A stretch of DNA of 64,000 bases, from contig JAFGYB010000055.1 of assembly GCA_016936355.1 (NCBI GenBank), positions 1 to 64,000 on the forward strand, read 5' to 3'. Shown here piece by piece: positions 16,562 through 25,148 of the stretch (positions within the stretch are counted from its first letter, which is position 1; every line of letters begins with the position of its first letter). Made by a program: the position numbers and the translations under genes. The notes under the pieces were generated by a model. The model had not been told where the DNA came from. It worked only from the letters and a program-made list of their open reading frames with translations, and ran no database searches. The DNA comes from Bacteroidales bacterium. Its GTDB lineage: Bacteria; Bacteroidota; Bacteroidia; Bacteroidales; F082.

Positions 16562-19336
16562 ATGAAAAATTATTTTACACTGTTGCTTCTGATAACGTCT
16601 TTCTATGTTCAGGCAGCAAATATTAAAGGCATCATCAAAGATGTAAACTCAAACGAAATACTGATCGGGGCGGAGATCTTTGAAAAGGGAAATACGAACA
16701 TCAATGCCATATCCGGTTTGGATGGCAGTTTTATTTTAAAGAATCTACCCCCCGGTTCCCATCATCTTGTAGTCAATTATATTGGATATGAGCAAATTGA
16801 TCGAATTATTACCATCAAAAATCCGGGTGATCAGATCAATGTTGTTTTCAAATTAAAACCCAACGAAACCAGTCTTCAGCAAGTTAATGTTGTAGGACAG
16901 TCGGACAAGGAATCGGATATTCATGCCCGGACCGAAGAGAAAAAGTCGAACAATGTGATTAACATTGTATCGGCGAAAACCATCGGCCTGCTTCCCGATA
17001 TAACTGCCGCGGGTATTCTTCAGCGGATTTCCGGAGTTACCATGCAGCACACATCAAACAGTGGTGAAGCTCAGTATGCCATTATCAGGGGGATGGACAA
17101 ACGGTATAATTATACCCTGGTGGATGGAATAAAAATCCCCAGTCCCAACGATAAAAACCGGTACGTGCCGATGGACATTTTCCCGGCCAGTCTGCTTTCG
17201 GGCATAGAAGTCATTAAATCCTTAACCCCGGATATGGAAGGGGATGCCATTGGCGGGGCGATGAATCTCCTTCTTAAGGATGCGCCGGATAGATTTTATT
17301 TAAAGGCGAATTATTCACTGGGCTATAATCAGCTTTTCCTGGAAAGGCCATTCTACAAATATGATTACGGTGCACAAACATTAAAGTCACCGGCTGAAAT
17401 TAACGGGCCGAAGTACCTGGCTACTCCCAGTGACTTTCCCATGTCTGTCGTAGCCTATACTCCGATAACTCCCATTCCAAATATGACCTTTGGTTTTAGT
17501 ATTGGCAACCGGTTTCTGAGAAATAAAAAACTAGGAATTCTTTTTGCCACCAGCTATCAGCATATTTACAGCGGAGCCAACACCATTTTCTTTTCTCCCA
17601 ATGCACAACCCAATGAAGGGACCGTGCCTTTCGAGGGCAATAAACCCACGTTTGACCATCTGGAAAACCGGACCTATTCAACGATGCAGAAGCGTATGGG
17701 ATTGCATGCACGTGTGGATTACCGTATGAACAAGAGAAATAGTTTCGACCTGTATGCTGCCTATTTTCAGTTGGATAAATATGTTTCAAGACAGGCAATC
17801 GGACCTTCCATCAATGGGGCAGGAGTAGGAAATATTAAGGCTAAAGACCGATCAAAAACTACACTGCAGAGAATTTTTAATACAACGCTTCATGGCACTA
17901 ATGTATTGTTGCCAAATATTACCGCCGACTGGGATGCTGTTTATTCACGGGCCTGGGCCTTTACACCCAACGAAGCCGAATTTGGATACAACAGTACCAA
18001 TATTAATGCACCTATTTTGCAGGGGTATACAAGCATCTGGCAACACAATACCGATCAGGATTTATCCGGGTATCTGAACATAACGTACCAACCGGCTCAT
18101 TATGAAAAGGCCCTGACGGTAAAAGCGGGTGGCATGTACCGGCATAAAAACAGGGACAACTACTATAACTCATATTCTCTAACACCTTCTTTTGTCAATG
18201 GCCAGCCTCAGGTTTATACAACTATTGATAAGGCTGTTTGGGAATTCAGACCTGTGGACGAAGGCTATGGTAGCCCGGTTAATCAGAATGATTTTCATGT
18301 TACCGAAGATGTGATGGCTTTTTATGGCGAAGCCAAGCTGATGTTTTGGAGAAGATTAAGTGTACTGGGAGGTGTCAGAGTCGAAAGCACCCATTTGAAT
18401 TACACTACTCCCATGCCTGTCAGTTTCCCTGGTCGTGAAGGAGGGCAGCAATATATAGATGTTCTGCCGAGCATCCACTTCAAATACGCGTTGACTCCAA
18501 AACAAAATTTGTTGCTGAGTTATTTTAAATCCATTTCCCGACCCGGATTTTTTGAAGTGATACCGTACGACATCAGTGGAGACTATTTTAATGAAAAAGG
18601 AAATCCATACCTGAAAAGGACTCAGGCTCAGAATTTCGATTTGAGGTATGAATGGTTTCCGAAATCCTCTGACCAGGTATTGTTAGGTCTTTTTTATAAA
18701 CATCTTACCAATCCAATTGAACAGTCGTTTGTTTTATCAGGTGCAAGTGCCTCTTCTCTTTTTCTGCAACCCCAAAACTTTGGCGATGCTACCAATTACG
18801 GGTTTGAAATGGTGGTAATCAAATATTTTAAAAATTTTGGGATTTCTGCCAATTACACGTATACCAAATCGCAGATTACCACACCGAAAAGAAATTATTT
18901 CCTGGATGCAAATAAGAATATAGTTTCCAATGTGGTAGAACAGACCCGGCCCCTTCAAGGACAGGCTGATAATATTGGTAATTTGTCGTTACTCTATAAA
19001 AATCAACGAATCGGATTTGATTTTCAGTTAACCGGAACCTATACTGGTAAATATATCTCACAGGTAAACCCGTATTATAATCTGGATTACTGGCGGTTTC
19101 CCATGACTACCCTCGGTGTTTCATTCCAGAAACGACTGAGCAAAAAAATCAACCTGATGCTTTACGGCAAAGCCAAAAACATTTTGGATGCCCAAGCCAT
19201 TACCCGTATTCGGGAGCCCAACACCTATTATTCAGGATCATCCAAACTTCCCTATCAGGACAGCCCGAATTCCATTCTGGTTACCAGGGAAGATTATAAA
19301 CCAAGTTATTTATTAGGTATCAAATATTCATTTTAA
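16562..19336 (+). CDS. TonB-dependent outer-membrane receptor
   Basis: An active-transport porin of the outer membrane, energised by TonB-ExbBD. The 924-residue product has a signal peptide (to about residue 19, VQAA), a carboxypeptidase-regulatory-like domain (about 20-105), a plug domain (about 130-240, with IRGMDKRYNYTLVDGIKIPSP) and a long beta-barrel ending in aromatic Phe (LLGIKYSF). The plug resembles the Xanthomonas/Caulobacter-type subfamily more than SusC, and no SusD gene follows. The ORF track begins at a TTG 18 bases earlier; ATG 16562 gives a cleaner signal peptide. A lipoprotein gene follows 20 bases on. Ligand unknown. Confidence 0.92.
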   Translation: MKNYFTLLLLITSFYVQAANIKGIIKDVNSNEILIGAEIFEKGNTNINAISGLDGSFILKNLPPGSHHLVVNYIGYEQIDRIITIKNPGDQINVVFKLKPNETSLQQVNVVGQSDKESDIHARTEEKKSNNVINIVSAKTIGLLPDITAAGILQRISGVTMQHTSNSGEAQYAIIRGMDKRYNYTLVDGIKIPSPNDKNRYVPMDIFPASLLSGIEVIKSLTPDMEGDAIGGAMNLLLKDAPDRFYLKANYSLGYNQLFLERPFYKYDYGAQTLKSPAEINGPKYLATPSDFPMSVVAYTPITPIPNMTFGFSIGNRFLRNKKLGILFATSYQHIYSGANTIFFSPNAQPNEGTVPFEGNKPTFDHLENRTYSTMQKRMGLHARVDYRMNKRNSFDLYAAYFQLDKYVSRQAIGPSINGAGVGNIKAKDRSKTTLQRIFNTTLHGTNVLLPNITADWDAVYSRAWAFTPNEAEFGYNSTNINAPILQGYTSIWQHNTDQDLSGYLNITYQPAHYEKALTVKAGGMYRHKNRDNYYNSYSLTPSFVNGQPQVYTTIDKAVWEFRPVDEGYGSPVNQNDFHVTEDVMAFYGEAKLMFWRRLSVLGGVRVESTHLNYTTPMPVSFPGREGGQQYIDVLPSIHFKYALTPKQNLLLSYFKSISRPGFFEVIPYDISGDYFNEKGNPYLKRTQAQNFDLRYEWFPKSSDQVLLGLFYKHLTNPIEQSFVLSGASASSLFLQPQNFGDATNYGFEMVVIKYFKNFGISANYTYTKSQITTPKRNYFLDANKNIVSNVVEQTRPLQGQADNIGNLSLLYKNQRIGFDFQLTGTYTGKYISQVNPYYNLDYWRFPMTTLGVSFQKRLSKKINLMLYGKAKNILDAQAITRIREPNTYYSGSSKLPYQDSPNSILVTREDYKPSYLLGIKYSF

Positions 19337-19356
19337 TAATTAAACAAACTTCTATT

Positions 19357-20817
19357 ATGAAATTTAGAACATTTACAGTATCTGCTCTGACGATCATAGC
19401 AGGACTTATCATTACTTCTTGCAGTAAAAGCAACAGCATTACTGTTTCCACACCTGTTTTACAGATTGGACAAGAAGTGAGCGATGCGGCTCCCTTATCC
19501 GGGAGCATCAAAGGAACCATGGTCACCGGAAAAACGTATGTTATTGGTGGCAATGTTACTGTCAACGCCGGAGATACCCTGCTGCTGCAGCCAGGAGTAA
19601 GGGTGAAGGTTAAAAAGGGGCTGACCATCCTGGTGAAAGGGGTCTTTATTTCTTTGGGCAGCAAAAGTCAACCCAACTGGATTGGGCCATATGATTCATT
19701 GGTGAAGACCGATCAGATTGGTGCTAATCCCGAAACCGATCCGGCTTATTCGGGCTATTGGACGGGTATTGCCTGTGATCCCAGTTGCACCCTTTTTGAT
19801 ATGAAATGGACTCATCTTGAGTTCACAGGTGGTACATATGGAGCAACCTTCTTCCCGGTCGGCAAAGCTGCCGGAAAGACCGCCTTTGGCGTGCTTTTTC
19901 AAAACCCTGACGGAAATATTATTGTAGAGGATTCTTGGTTCTACGGAAGTGTTGATGATATTTTCCGTGTTTCTTCCGGACATTTTAGCTTCATGAGAAA
20001 TACGTTTGAAAAATGTGGTTTTACCGGTGGTGACGGCATCAATGTAAAAGGGGGTAGTATTGGTGATATGGCTTACAATTTATGCGTGGGCAGCGCAACC
20101 AATGCAACCAAAGCTTCGAACAAGAAAAGCCCGGGACCACAGTGCGATGTTAACATGTATAACAATACCTACATTGATTGCGGTTTTCGTCAGGTAGACC
20201 CTACCGGCCGTGGTGGTTCGCTGAATTATGAAGAAGGCGCCAAAGGAGCGGCGTTTAACAACCTGATCGTTAACTGCCGTTGTGGTCTGCGTGTAGATAA
20301 CAAACCTCATGCTGACTTTGCAAACCTGACTTATGGTTACAATTACAGCTATGGTGACTCGTTGAGTGTGTGCGATAATTTTTATCCTGTACCCCCTACT
20401 TATTCCGTAACCATTCCCGAGCCAACCGATATCCCCACGCCTACTCAGGCTGTTTTTCCGGATTCTCTTTATTCAAAAACATACCTCTATGCTCAGGATG
20501 CCAGCGGAGACGGTATTCATTGGGACAAACCGTATGACGGCTCGTCTTTCGTTCAGAAAAATAATCCGGAGTTTGTGAATTTCCCGCTGCCAATACCGAA
20601 TATTAAACATCTTTCAGATGTGTCTGCTGTGGGTAATTTTGATTTCCGCCTTCAGGCAGGTTCTCCGGCCATTGGTGCAGGAACAACGGATCCGAACAAA
20701 ATTTCCCCGTTGAATGCTACCAGCAGTGTGACCGATCCCAACCTGAAAGCCATTGTAACTCCTCCGGGAGCTGATTGCGGTTGCTATCAGAGCAATGGAA
20801 CCGGAAATCAGCATTAA
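19357..20817 (+). CDS. Right-handed beta-helix lipoprotein
   Basis: A 486-residue lipoprotein: signal peptide ending LIITSC with the lipidated Cys at 22. The mature part shows parallel beta-helix-like repeats with short aliphatic strands and Gly/Asn turns (VIGGNVTVNAGDTLLLQPGVRV; GDMAYNLCVGSATNA; AAFNNLIVNCRCGLRVDN), like pectate-lyase-fold or DUF1565-type proteins. The C-terminus carries the FDFRLQAGSPAIGAGT motif common to such surface proteins. No catalytic residues are assured. It follows the TonB receptor by 20 bases and ends at a strong terminator, so the two form a receptor-lipoprotein pair; it could be a surface ligand-binding partner, in place of SusD. Confidence 0.85.
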   Translation: MKFRTFTVSALTIIAGLIITSCSKSNSITVSTPVLQIGQEVSDAAPLSGSIKGTMVTGKTYVIGGNVTVNAGDTLLLQPGVRVKVKKGLTILVKGVFISLGSKSQPNWIGPYDSLVKTDQIGANPETDPAYSGYWTGIACDPSCTLFDMKWTHLEFTGGTYGATFFPVGKAAGKTAFGVLFQNPDGNIIVEDSWFYGSVDDIFRVSSGHFSFMRNTFEKCGFTGGDGINVKGGSIGDMAYNLCVGSATNATKASNKKSPGPQCDVNMYNNTYIDCGFRQVDPTGRGGSLNYEEGAKGAAFNNLIVNCRCGLRVDNKPHADFANLTYGYNYSYGDSLSVCDNFYPVPPTYSVTIPEPTDIPTPTQAVFPDSLYSKTYLYAQDASGDGIHWDKPYDGSSFVQKNNPEFVNFPLPIPNIKHLSDVSAVGNFDFRLQAGSPAIGAGTTDPNKISPLNATSSVTDPNLKAIVTPPGADCGCYQSNGTGNQH

Positions 20818-20854
20818 CTCTGATTTGAAATATCAGTTATGTAAATTTCTTTCT

Positions 20855-20890
20855 AAAGGGACCGGTTTTCAATGGCCGGTCCCTTTATTA
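20855..20890 (+). terminator. Intrinsic terminator after beta-helix lipoprotein
   Basis: AAAGGGACCGG and CCGGTCCCTTT form a perfect 11-bp stem with a 10-base loop, followed by ATTATTATTTTC. It separates the receptor operon from the next gene unless there is read-through. Confidence 0.85.
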
Positions 20891-20909
20891 TTATTTTCAA
20901 AATTCTTTT

Positions 20910-22058
20910 ATGACAAAGGTTAAAATTTTTATGTTCCTGATCTTTTTGTTGATCAACGGAAGCTGTCTTCTGGCGCAGGATAACAACGGCTTTCATTTCA
21001 AATTAAAAGGCCCAATATCAGAAGTCAGTGAAAGTTCGGGGCTGATTTGGACGGAGGGAAGACTATGGACTTTTGGCGACAGCGGAAATCCGGCTATCCT
21101 TTATGCCGTTGATACAACAAACGGTCAGGTGATTCAAACCTTGCGGGTTTCAAACTACGATAACAACGATTGGGAAGATATTGCCGCCGATAAGCAGTTT
21201 CTTTACATAGGTGATTTTGGAAACAATTATGGCGATCGGACAAATCTGAGAATACTTAAAATAAGAAAGTCCGATATTGGTACGGGAAGTTTTCAGAACA
21301 TTACGGCAGAAGCGATCAACTTTTCCTATGCCGATCAAAACAGCTTTGCGCTGAATCAATCGAACAATTATGATTGCGAATCCATGATCAGCAAGGGGGA
21401 TTCGTTGTATCTGTTTTCAAAGGACCGCGGTGATTTTCGTACCCGTGTGTATGCCTTACCTAAAACGCCCGGCACCTATGTGGTAAGTCCTGTTACAAGT
21501 TATAATATTGGAGCGATGGTTTGTGGAGCCGATTATGATTCTCTTTCCAATCAGTTGGTTTTAATCGGTTATGGGAGACATCATCTGAATTCTTTTTTAT
21601 TTCAGGCCCGTGATTTCAGCGGGAATCAATTTTTTTCTTCGTTTAAGAAGAAGGTGATTATTGGAAACGATTATACACAGTGGCAAACAGAAGGAATTGC
21701 TTTTCGCGACAGTTCGGATGTTTTTGTTTCCTGTGAATCGACCTCCGATATTCCGGCTTCGCTTTTTACATTTGATCTCAATCAGCTGAATATAACCTCG
21801 GTGCCGAACTTTCCGGAAAATAAATTTTCAATTTATCCCAATCCGACTTCAGGAAAACTGCATGTTCGACTGCAACAAAGAATCAATCAAATAATTATCC
21901 GTGATTTATCGGGGCAGGTTTTGTTTTCAAAACCGGTGAATGACACCAACCTGTCGCTTGATTTAAGCTTGCTGCACTTGAAAAATGGTTGCTATCTGGC
22001 AGAGCTGCTGGGAACTCACGAAAACTACTTTTCCCGTTTTATGTATTTTAGAAACTAA
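20910..22058 (+). CDS. Secreted propeller-like protein with T9SS type A sorting tail
   Basis: Predicted to be exported by Sec (signal peptide ending CLLAQ, about residue 22) and then through the type IX secretion system. The C-terminal ~80 residues are a type A sorting domain: FSIYPNPTSGKLHV, then IIIRDLSGQVLF, then LKNGCYLAEL and the terminal RFMYFRN. The N-terminal 290 residues have repeated beta-strand blocks (GLIWTEGRLWTFGDSGNPAILYAVD; FLYIGDFGNNYGDRTNLRILKI; MISKGDSLYLFSKDRG) consistent with a beta-propeller. No enzyme motif is certain. It begins 20 bases after the terminator of the receptor-lipoprotein pair and may be part of the same locus. Confidence 0.85.
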   Translation: MTKVKIFMFLIFLLINGSCLLAQDNNGFHFKLKGPISEVSESSGLIWTEGRLWTFGDSGNPAILYAVDTTNGQVIQTLRVSNYDNNDWEDIAADKQFLYIGDFGNNYGDRTNLRILKIRKSDIGTGSFQNITAEAINFSYADQNSFALNQSNNYDCESMISKGDSLYLFSKDRGDFRTRVYALPKTPGTYVVSPVTSYNIGAMVCGADYDSLSNQLVLIGYGRHHLNSFLFQARDFSGNQFFSSFKKKVIIGNDYTQWQTEGIAFRDSSDVFVSCESTSDIPASLFTFDLNQLNITSVPNFPENKFSIYPNPTSGKLHVRLQQRINQIIIRDLSGQVLFSKPVNDTNLSLDLSLLHLKNGCYLAELLGTHENYFSRFMYFRN

Positions 22059-22139
22059 GTTCTCCCGACGGTCGAACGGAGGTTATAATCCGAGCACGAT
22101 CTCCTTCAAAAAGTGTATTTTTACAACTAAAATCACAGA

Positions 22140-22709
22140 ATGAAACGTCTGTTTGTAGCCATCAAAATCATCCCGGATGAACAATTTCTTTCGGTGTATC
22201 ATGCACTGAAAAAGGAAATGGTTTTAGATACGCTGAAATGGGTCGAACCGCATAATTTTCACCTGACCTTGAAATTCATTGGAAATACATCTTCGGAACG
22301 CATTCCGGTTTTGGTTAAAGCGTTAAAAGAAGTATCAAAGCGCTATGAACCGTTTACTTTCTCTCTGGAAAAAACCGGTTTGTTCGGAAGCAGCTATCGG
22401 CCACGCATTTTGTGGTTTGGAAGTGAAAACCCGTCAGAAACATTGATTTCGCTGGGCGAAGACGTACTGGAGACGCTGGATAAAGCAGGGTTTCTCCGCG
22501 ATAGGCAAAACTTTGTGCCGCACCTCACGGTGGCCCGGATTAAGCAGATAGTAAGAAAAGAAGCTTTTCAGGAAACCATTCAAAAGCACCAAAACGGGTT
22601 CATCCAAAAAGTGGAGGTCAATCAAATTTACCTTTACGAAAGTATCTTAAGGCCAGAGGGGCCTTTGTATAAAGTGGTTGAAACTTTTTCGCTGACTTCA
22701 AAGTCATAA
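22140..22709 (+). CDS. thpR: RNA 2',3'-cyclic phosphodiesterase (2H family)
   Basis: A 2H phosphoesterase that opens 2',3'-cyclic phosphates on RNA ends (formerly annotated 2'-5' RNA ligase). Both HxTx catalytic motifs are intact: HLTL at residues 41-44 (HNFHLTLKFIG) and HLTV at about residue 129 (VPHLTVARIK). The 189-residue length and the start MKRLFVAIKI are typical. A near-consensus -7 box (TATTTTTA) precedes it. No functional link with its neighbours is apparent. Confidence 0.93.
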   Translation: MKRLFVAIKIIPDEQFLSVYHALKKEMVLDTLKWVEPHNFHLTLKFIGNTSSERIPVLVKALKEVSKRYEPFTFSLEKTGLFGSSYRPRILWFGSENPSETLISLGEDVLETLDKAGFLRDRQNFVPHLTVARIKQIVRKEAFQETIQKHQNGFIQKVEVNQIYLYESILRPEGPLYKVVETFSLTSKS

Positions 22710-22737
22710 TCCCCGAATATTGTTGTGAAATTAGGGT

Positions 22738-22745
22738 TATATTTG
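22738..22745 (+). promoter_or_regulatory. -7 promoter box of the nitroreductase gene
   Basis: TATATTTG fits TAnnTTTG and lies 31 bases before the ATG at 22777. Confidence 0.55.
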
Positions 22746-22776
22746 ATAGAGTAAATCTGTATTTAAATATTAATCC

Positions 22777-23295
22777 ATGGAATTTTACCAGCTTATAAAG
22801 CAGCGCGAATCTGTCAGAAGTTACGATCCCCAAAAAAAAGTTTCTATCGAAACAGTACACCGAATTCTTGATGCCGGAAGAATAGCACCCTCGGCCCACA
22901 ATCGCCAGCCATGGACTTTTGTAGTGGTTTCGTCTGAAGAGATGTTGAAAAAAGTGCGGCCCTGTTATCACCGTGAGTGGTTTCAAAATGCACCGCAGAT
23001 TCTGGTCATCGTAGGGGATAAATCCAAAGCCTGGGTGCGCCAGAAAGACGGCATTAATTCCATTGAAACCGATCTGGCCATTGCTATGGATCACATTGTT
23101 TTAGCTGCTGAAAACGAAGGTGTCGGAACCTGCTGGATACTTGCATATGATTATGAAATACTGGCCAAAGCCATCGGATTGAAAGAAAACGAAACCATCT
23201 TCAGCATCACCCCTTTGGGATATCCGGAAGAAGGGTATCACAAGAGAAACAACAAAATCAGAAAATCTTTGGAAGAAGTAGTGCGGTATATTTAG
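22777..23295 (+). CDS. Nitroreductase family flavoprotein
   Basis: An FMN-dependent NAD(P)H oxidoreductase of the nitroreductase fold. Family features are the FMN-phosphate-binding RESVRSYDPQ near the N-terminus, APSAHNRQPWTFVVV (about residues 33-47), and AAENEGVGTCWILAYDYE (about 109-126), followed by the TPLGYPEE loop. At 172 residues it is a short member, like many Bacteroidota homologues; the enzyme is expected to be a dimer. The natural substrate cannot be told. Confidence 0.93.
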   Translation: MEFYQLIKQRESVRSYDPQKKVSIETVHRILDAGRIAPSAHNRQPWTFVVVSSEEMLKKVRPCYHREWFQNAPQILVIVGDKSKAWVRQKDGINSIETDLAIAMDHIVLAAENEGVGTCWILAYDYEILAKAIGLKENETIFSITPLGYPEEGYHKRNNKIRKSLEEVVRYI

Positions 23296-23380
23296 TGGTT
23301 CCTTTTCCCTCTCATTCATGATTAAGAGAAATGAGGCTTCGATATTTATGGCGATTTTTATTTTCTAATGAAAGCTCAAA

Positions 23381-23833
23381 ATGAAACCAATTAAAGTATT
23401 TCTAATCTGCATTTTCCCGGTCCTATTAGCTTCATGTAATCACAACCCGGTTCCCGCCAAGTCTGAACTTATTTCACATGTAAAACTGACCGAAAAGAAC
23501 TTTTGTAAAATGGCTGGTGACAGTGGCCTGCAAAAGGCGTTTCTGGCATTTGCCGATTCGAATGTAGTTTTGCTCAGAAATGACAGCCTGATCAGGGGTA
23601 AAAAACAACTGAAAGCGTTTTATAAAAACTTTGATCATCCCGACAAGAGCATTCGGTTGGTGTGGAAACCGGACTTTGTTGATGTTTCCAGGTCAGGAGA
23701 TCTGGCTTATACCTATGGAACGTATACTTTTTCGCGTCGGGATGAAAAAGGCGTACTGCATACCAGTACCGGTATTTTTCACACGATTTGGAAAAGGCAG
23801 CAAGACGGTAGCTGGAAATTTGTATGGGATTAA
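23381..23833 (+). CDS. NTF2-like (SnoaL/DUF4440-type) lipoprotein
   Basis: A 150-residue lipoprotein: signal peptide MKPIKVFLICIFPVLLASC with the lipidated Cys at 19. The mature part fits the NTF2-like cone fold of DUF4440/SnoaL proteins: LQKAFLAFADSNVVLLRNDSLIRGKKQLKAFYKNF, then DLAYTYGTYTFSRRDEKG and FHTIWKRQQDGSWKFVWD. The final WKFVWD strand is characteristic. Such proteins bind small hydrophobic ligands or act on them; no catalytic residues are certain. It is convergent with the acyl-CoA dehydrogenase gene, seven bases away. Confidence 0.88.
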   Translation: MKPIKVFLICIFPVLLASCNHNPVPAKSELISHVKLTEKNFCKMAGDSGLQKAFLAFADSNVVLLRNDSLIRGKKQLKAFYKNFDHPDKSIRLVWKPDFVDVSRSGDLAYTYGTYTFSRRDEKGVLHTSTGIFHTIWKRQQDGSWKFVWD

Positions 23834-23840
23834 ATCTCTT

Positions 23841-25010
23841 TTATTCAAACGCGGCAATCCCGGTAATGTCGTTTCCCGTGATCAGCAAATGAATATCATG
23901 GGTTCCTTCGTAGGTAATGACCGATTCCAAATTCATCATGTGCCGCATGATGGGAAAATCTCCGGTTATACCCATAGCCCCCAGCATCTGCCGGCTTTCC
24001 CGGGCGATTTTCAGTGCTGTATCCACGTTGTTGCGTTTGGCCATGGAAATTTGGGCGGGAGTGGCTTTTCCTTCGTTTTTCAAAACGCCCAGCCGCCACA
24101 CCAGCAACTGTCCTTTGGTGATTTCGGTAAGAATTTCCGCCAGTTTTTTTTGCTGCAACTGGAATGATGCAATGGATTTGCCGAATTGTTTGCGCTCCAG
24201 TGTGTATTGCAATGCCGTGTCGTAGCAGTCCATGGCGGCACCCAGCGCACCCCAGGCAATTCCGTACCGGGCCGAGTTCAGACACATCAACGGTCCTTTT
24301 AATCCTTTCACTCCGGGCAAGAGGTTTTCCTTGGGAACTTTCACATTATCGAACACCAGCTCGCCGGTAGCCGAAGCCCGCAACGACCATTTATCAAGTG
24401 TTTCCGGTGTGGTGAAACCTTCCATGCCTCTTTCCACAATCAGCCCGTGTACTATGCCGGTTTCATCCTTAGCCCAAACCACAGCAAGGTCACAAACCGG
24501 CGCATTGGTGATCCACATCTTGGAACCGTTGAGTAAATAGTGATCGCCTTTGTCTTCAAAATGCGTGCGCATGCTTCCCGGGTCAGAACCGTGGTTGGGC
24601 TCTGTCAGTCCGAAAGCGCCGATCATTTCACCGGTGGCCAGTTTCGGAAGAAATTTATTTTTCTGTTCTTCACTTCCAAATTCATAGATTGGATACATCA
24701 CCAGTGAGGACTGCACCGAAGCACTGGAACGAACCGAAGAATCGCCCCGTTCCAGTTCGGTCATGATCAGTCCGTAGGAAATATAGTCCAGTCCGGCACC
24801 GCCGTATTGTTCCGGAATAAACGGTCCCAACGCGCCCATTTCTCCTAATCCACGCATGATGGACAGGGGCAACGGTTCGTGTTTTTGAGCGTACTGTTCG
24901 ATGATGGGTTTTACTTCGCGGCTGACCCAGTCGCGGATGGCGGAACGGATGATTTTGTGTTCGTCGGTCAATAAATCATCCAGCTGAAAATAATCGGGTG
25001 GCTGATACAT
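23841..25010 (-). CDS. Acyl-CoA dehydrogenase, glutaryl-CoA dehydrogenase-like
   Basis: A flavoenzyme that oxidises an acyl-CoA thioester. The 389-residue sequence closely follows the glutaryl-CoA dehydrogenase subfamily: SSASVQSSLVMYPIYEFGSEEQ, FGLTEPNHGSDPGSM, WSLRASATGELVFDNVKVP, NSARYGIAWGALGA and NLESVITYEGTHDIHLLI, the last containing the catalytic Glu. If specificity holds, it converts glutaryl-CoA to crotonyl-CoA in lysine/tryptophan breakdown. No electron-transfer flavoprotein or lysine-degradation gene is nearby, so specificity rests on sequence resemblance. It is a single-gene unit. Confidence 0.92.
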   Translation of the reverse strand: MYQPPDYFQLDDLLTDEHKIIRSAIRDWVSREVKPIIEQYAQKHEPLPLSIMRGLGEMGALGPFIPEQYGGAGLDYISYGLIMTELERGDSSVRSSASVQSSLVMYPIYEFGSEEQKNKFLPKLATGEMIGAFGLTEPNHGSDPGSMRTHFEDKGDHYLLNGSKMWITNAPVCDLAVVWAKDETGIVHGLIVERGMEGFTTPETLDKWSLRASATGELVFDNVKVPKENLLPGVKGLKGPLMCLNSARYGIAWGALGAAMDCYDTALQYTLERKQFGKSIASFQLQQKKLAEILTEITKGQLLVWRLGVLKNEGKATPAQISMAKRNNVDTALKIARESRQMLGAMGITGDFPIMRHMMNLESVITYEGTHDIHLLITGNDITGIAAFE

Positions 25011-25122
25011 AGTCCATATTTTAAGGGCTTAAAATTAGCGAACTTTTGCTTGCTCTCTTTTTTATCGGACCGTTTCCACAGAATTTATTCCGGGTCTGCA
25101 TAAGCACTGGCTTTTTTCCTGT

Positions 25123-25130
25123 TATTTTTG
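25123..25130 (+). promoter_or_regulatory. -7 promoter box of the ATP-grasp gene
   Basis: TATTTTTG fits TAnnTTTG. The ORF track's start (TTG at 25128) lies inside it, so translation must begin later; the ATG at 25149 is 18 bases downstream. Confidence 0.65.
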
Positions 25131-25148
25131 TGCTTCAAATTTCAATGT

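Noticed and set aside
23631-24167. 178-codon plus-strand ORF
   Set aside because: Spans the end of the NTF2-like lipoprotein in a different frame and the antisense of the dehydrogenase gene; no coherent domain.
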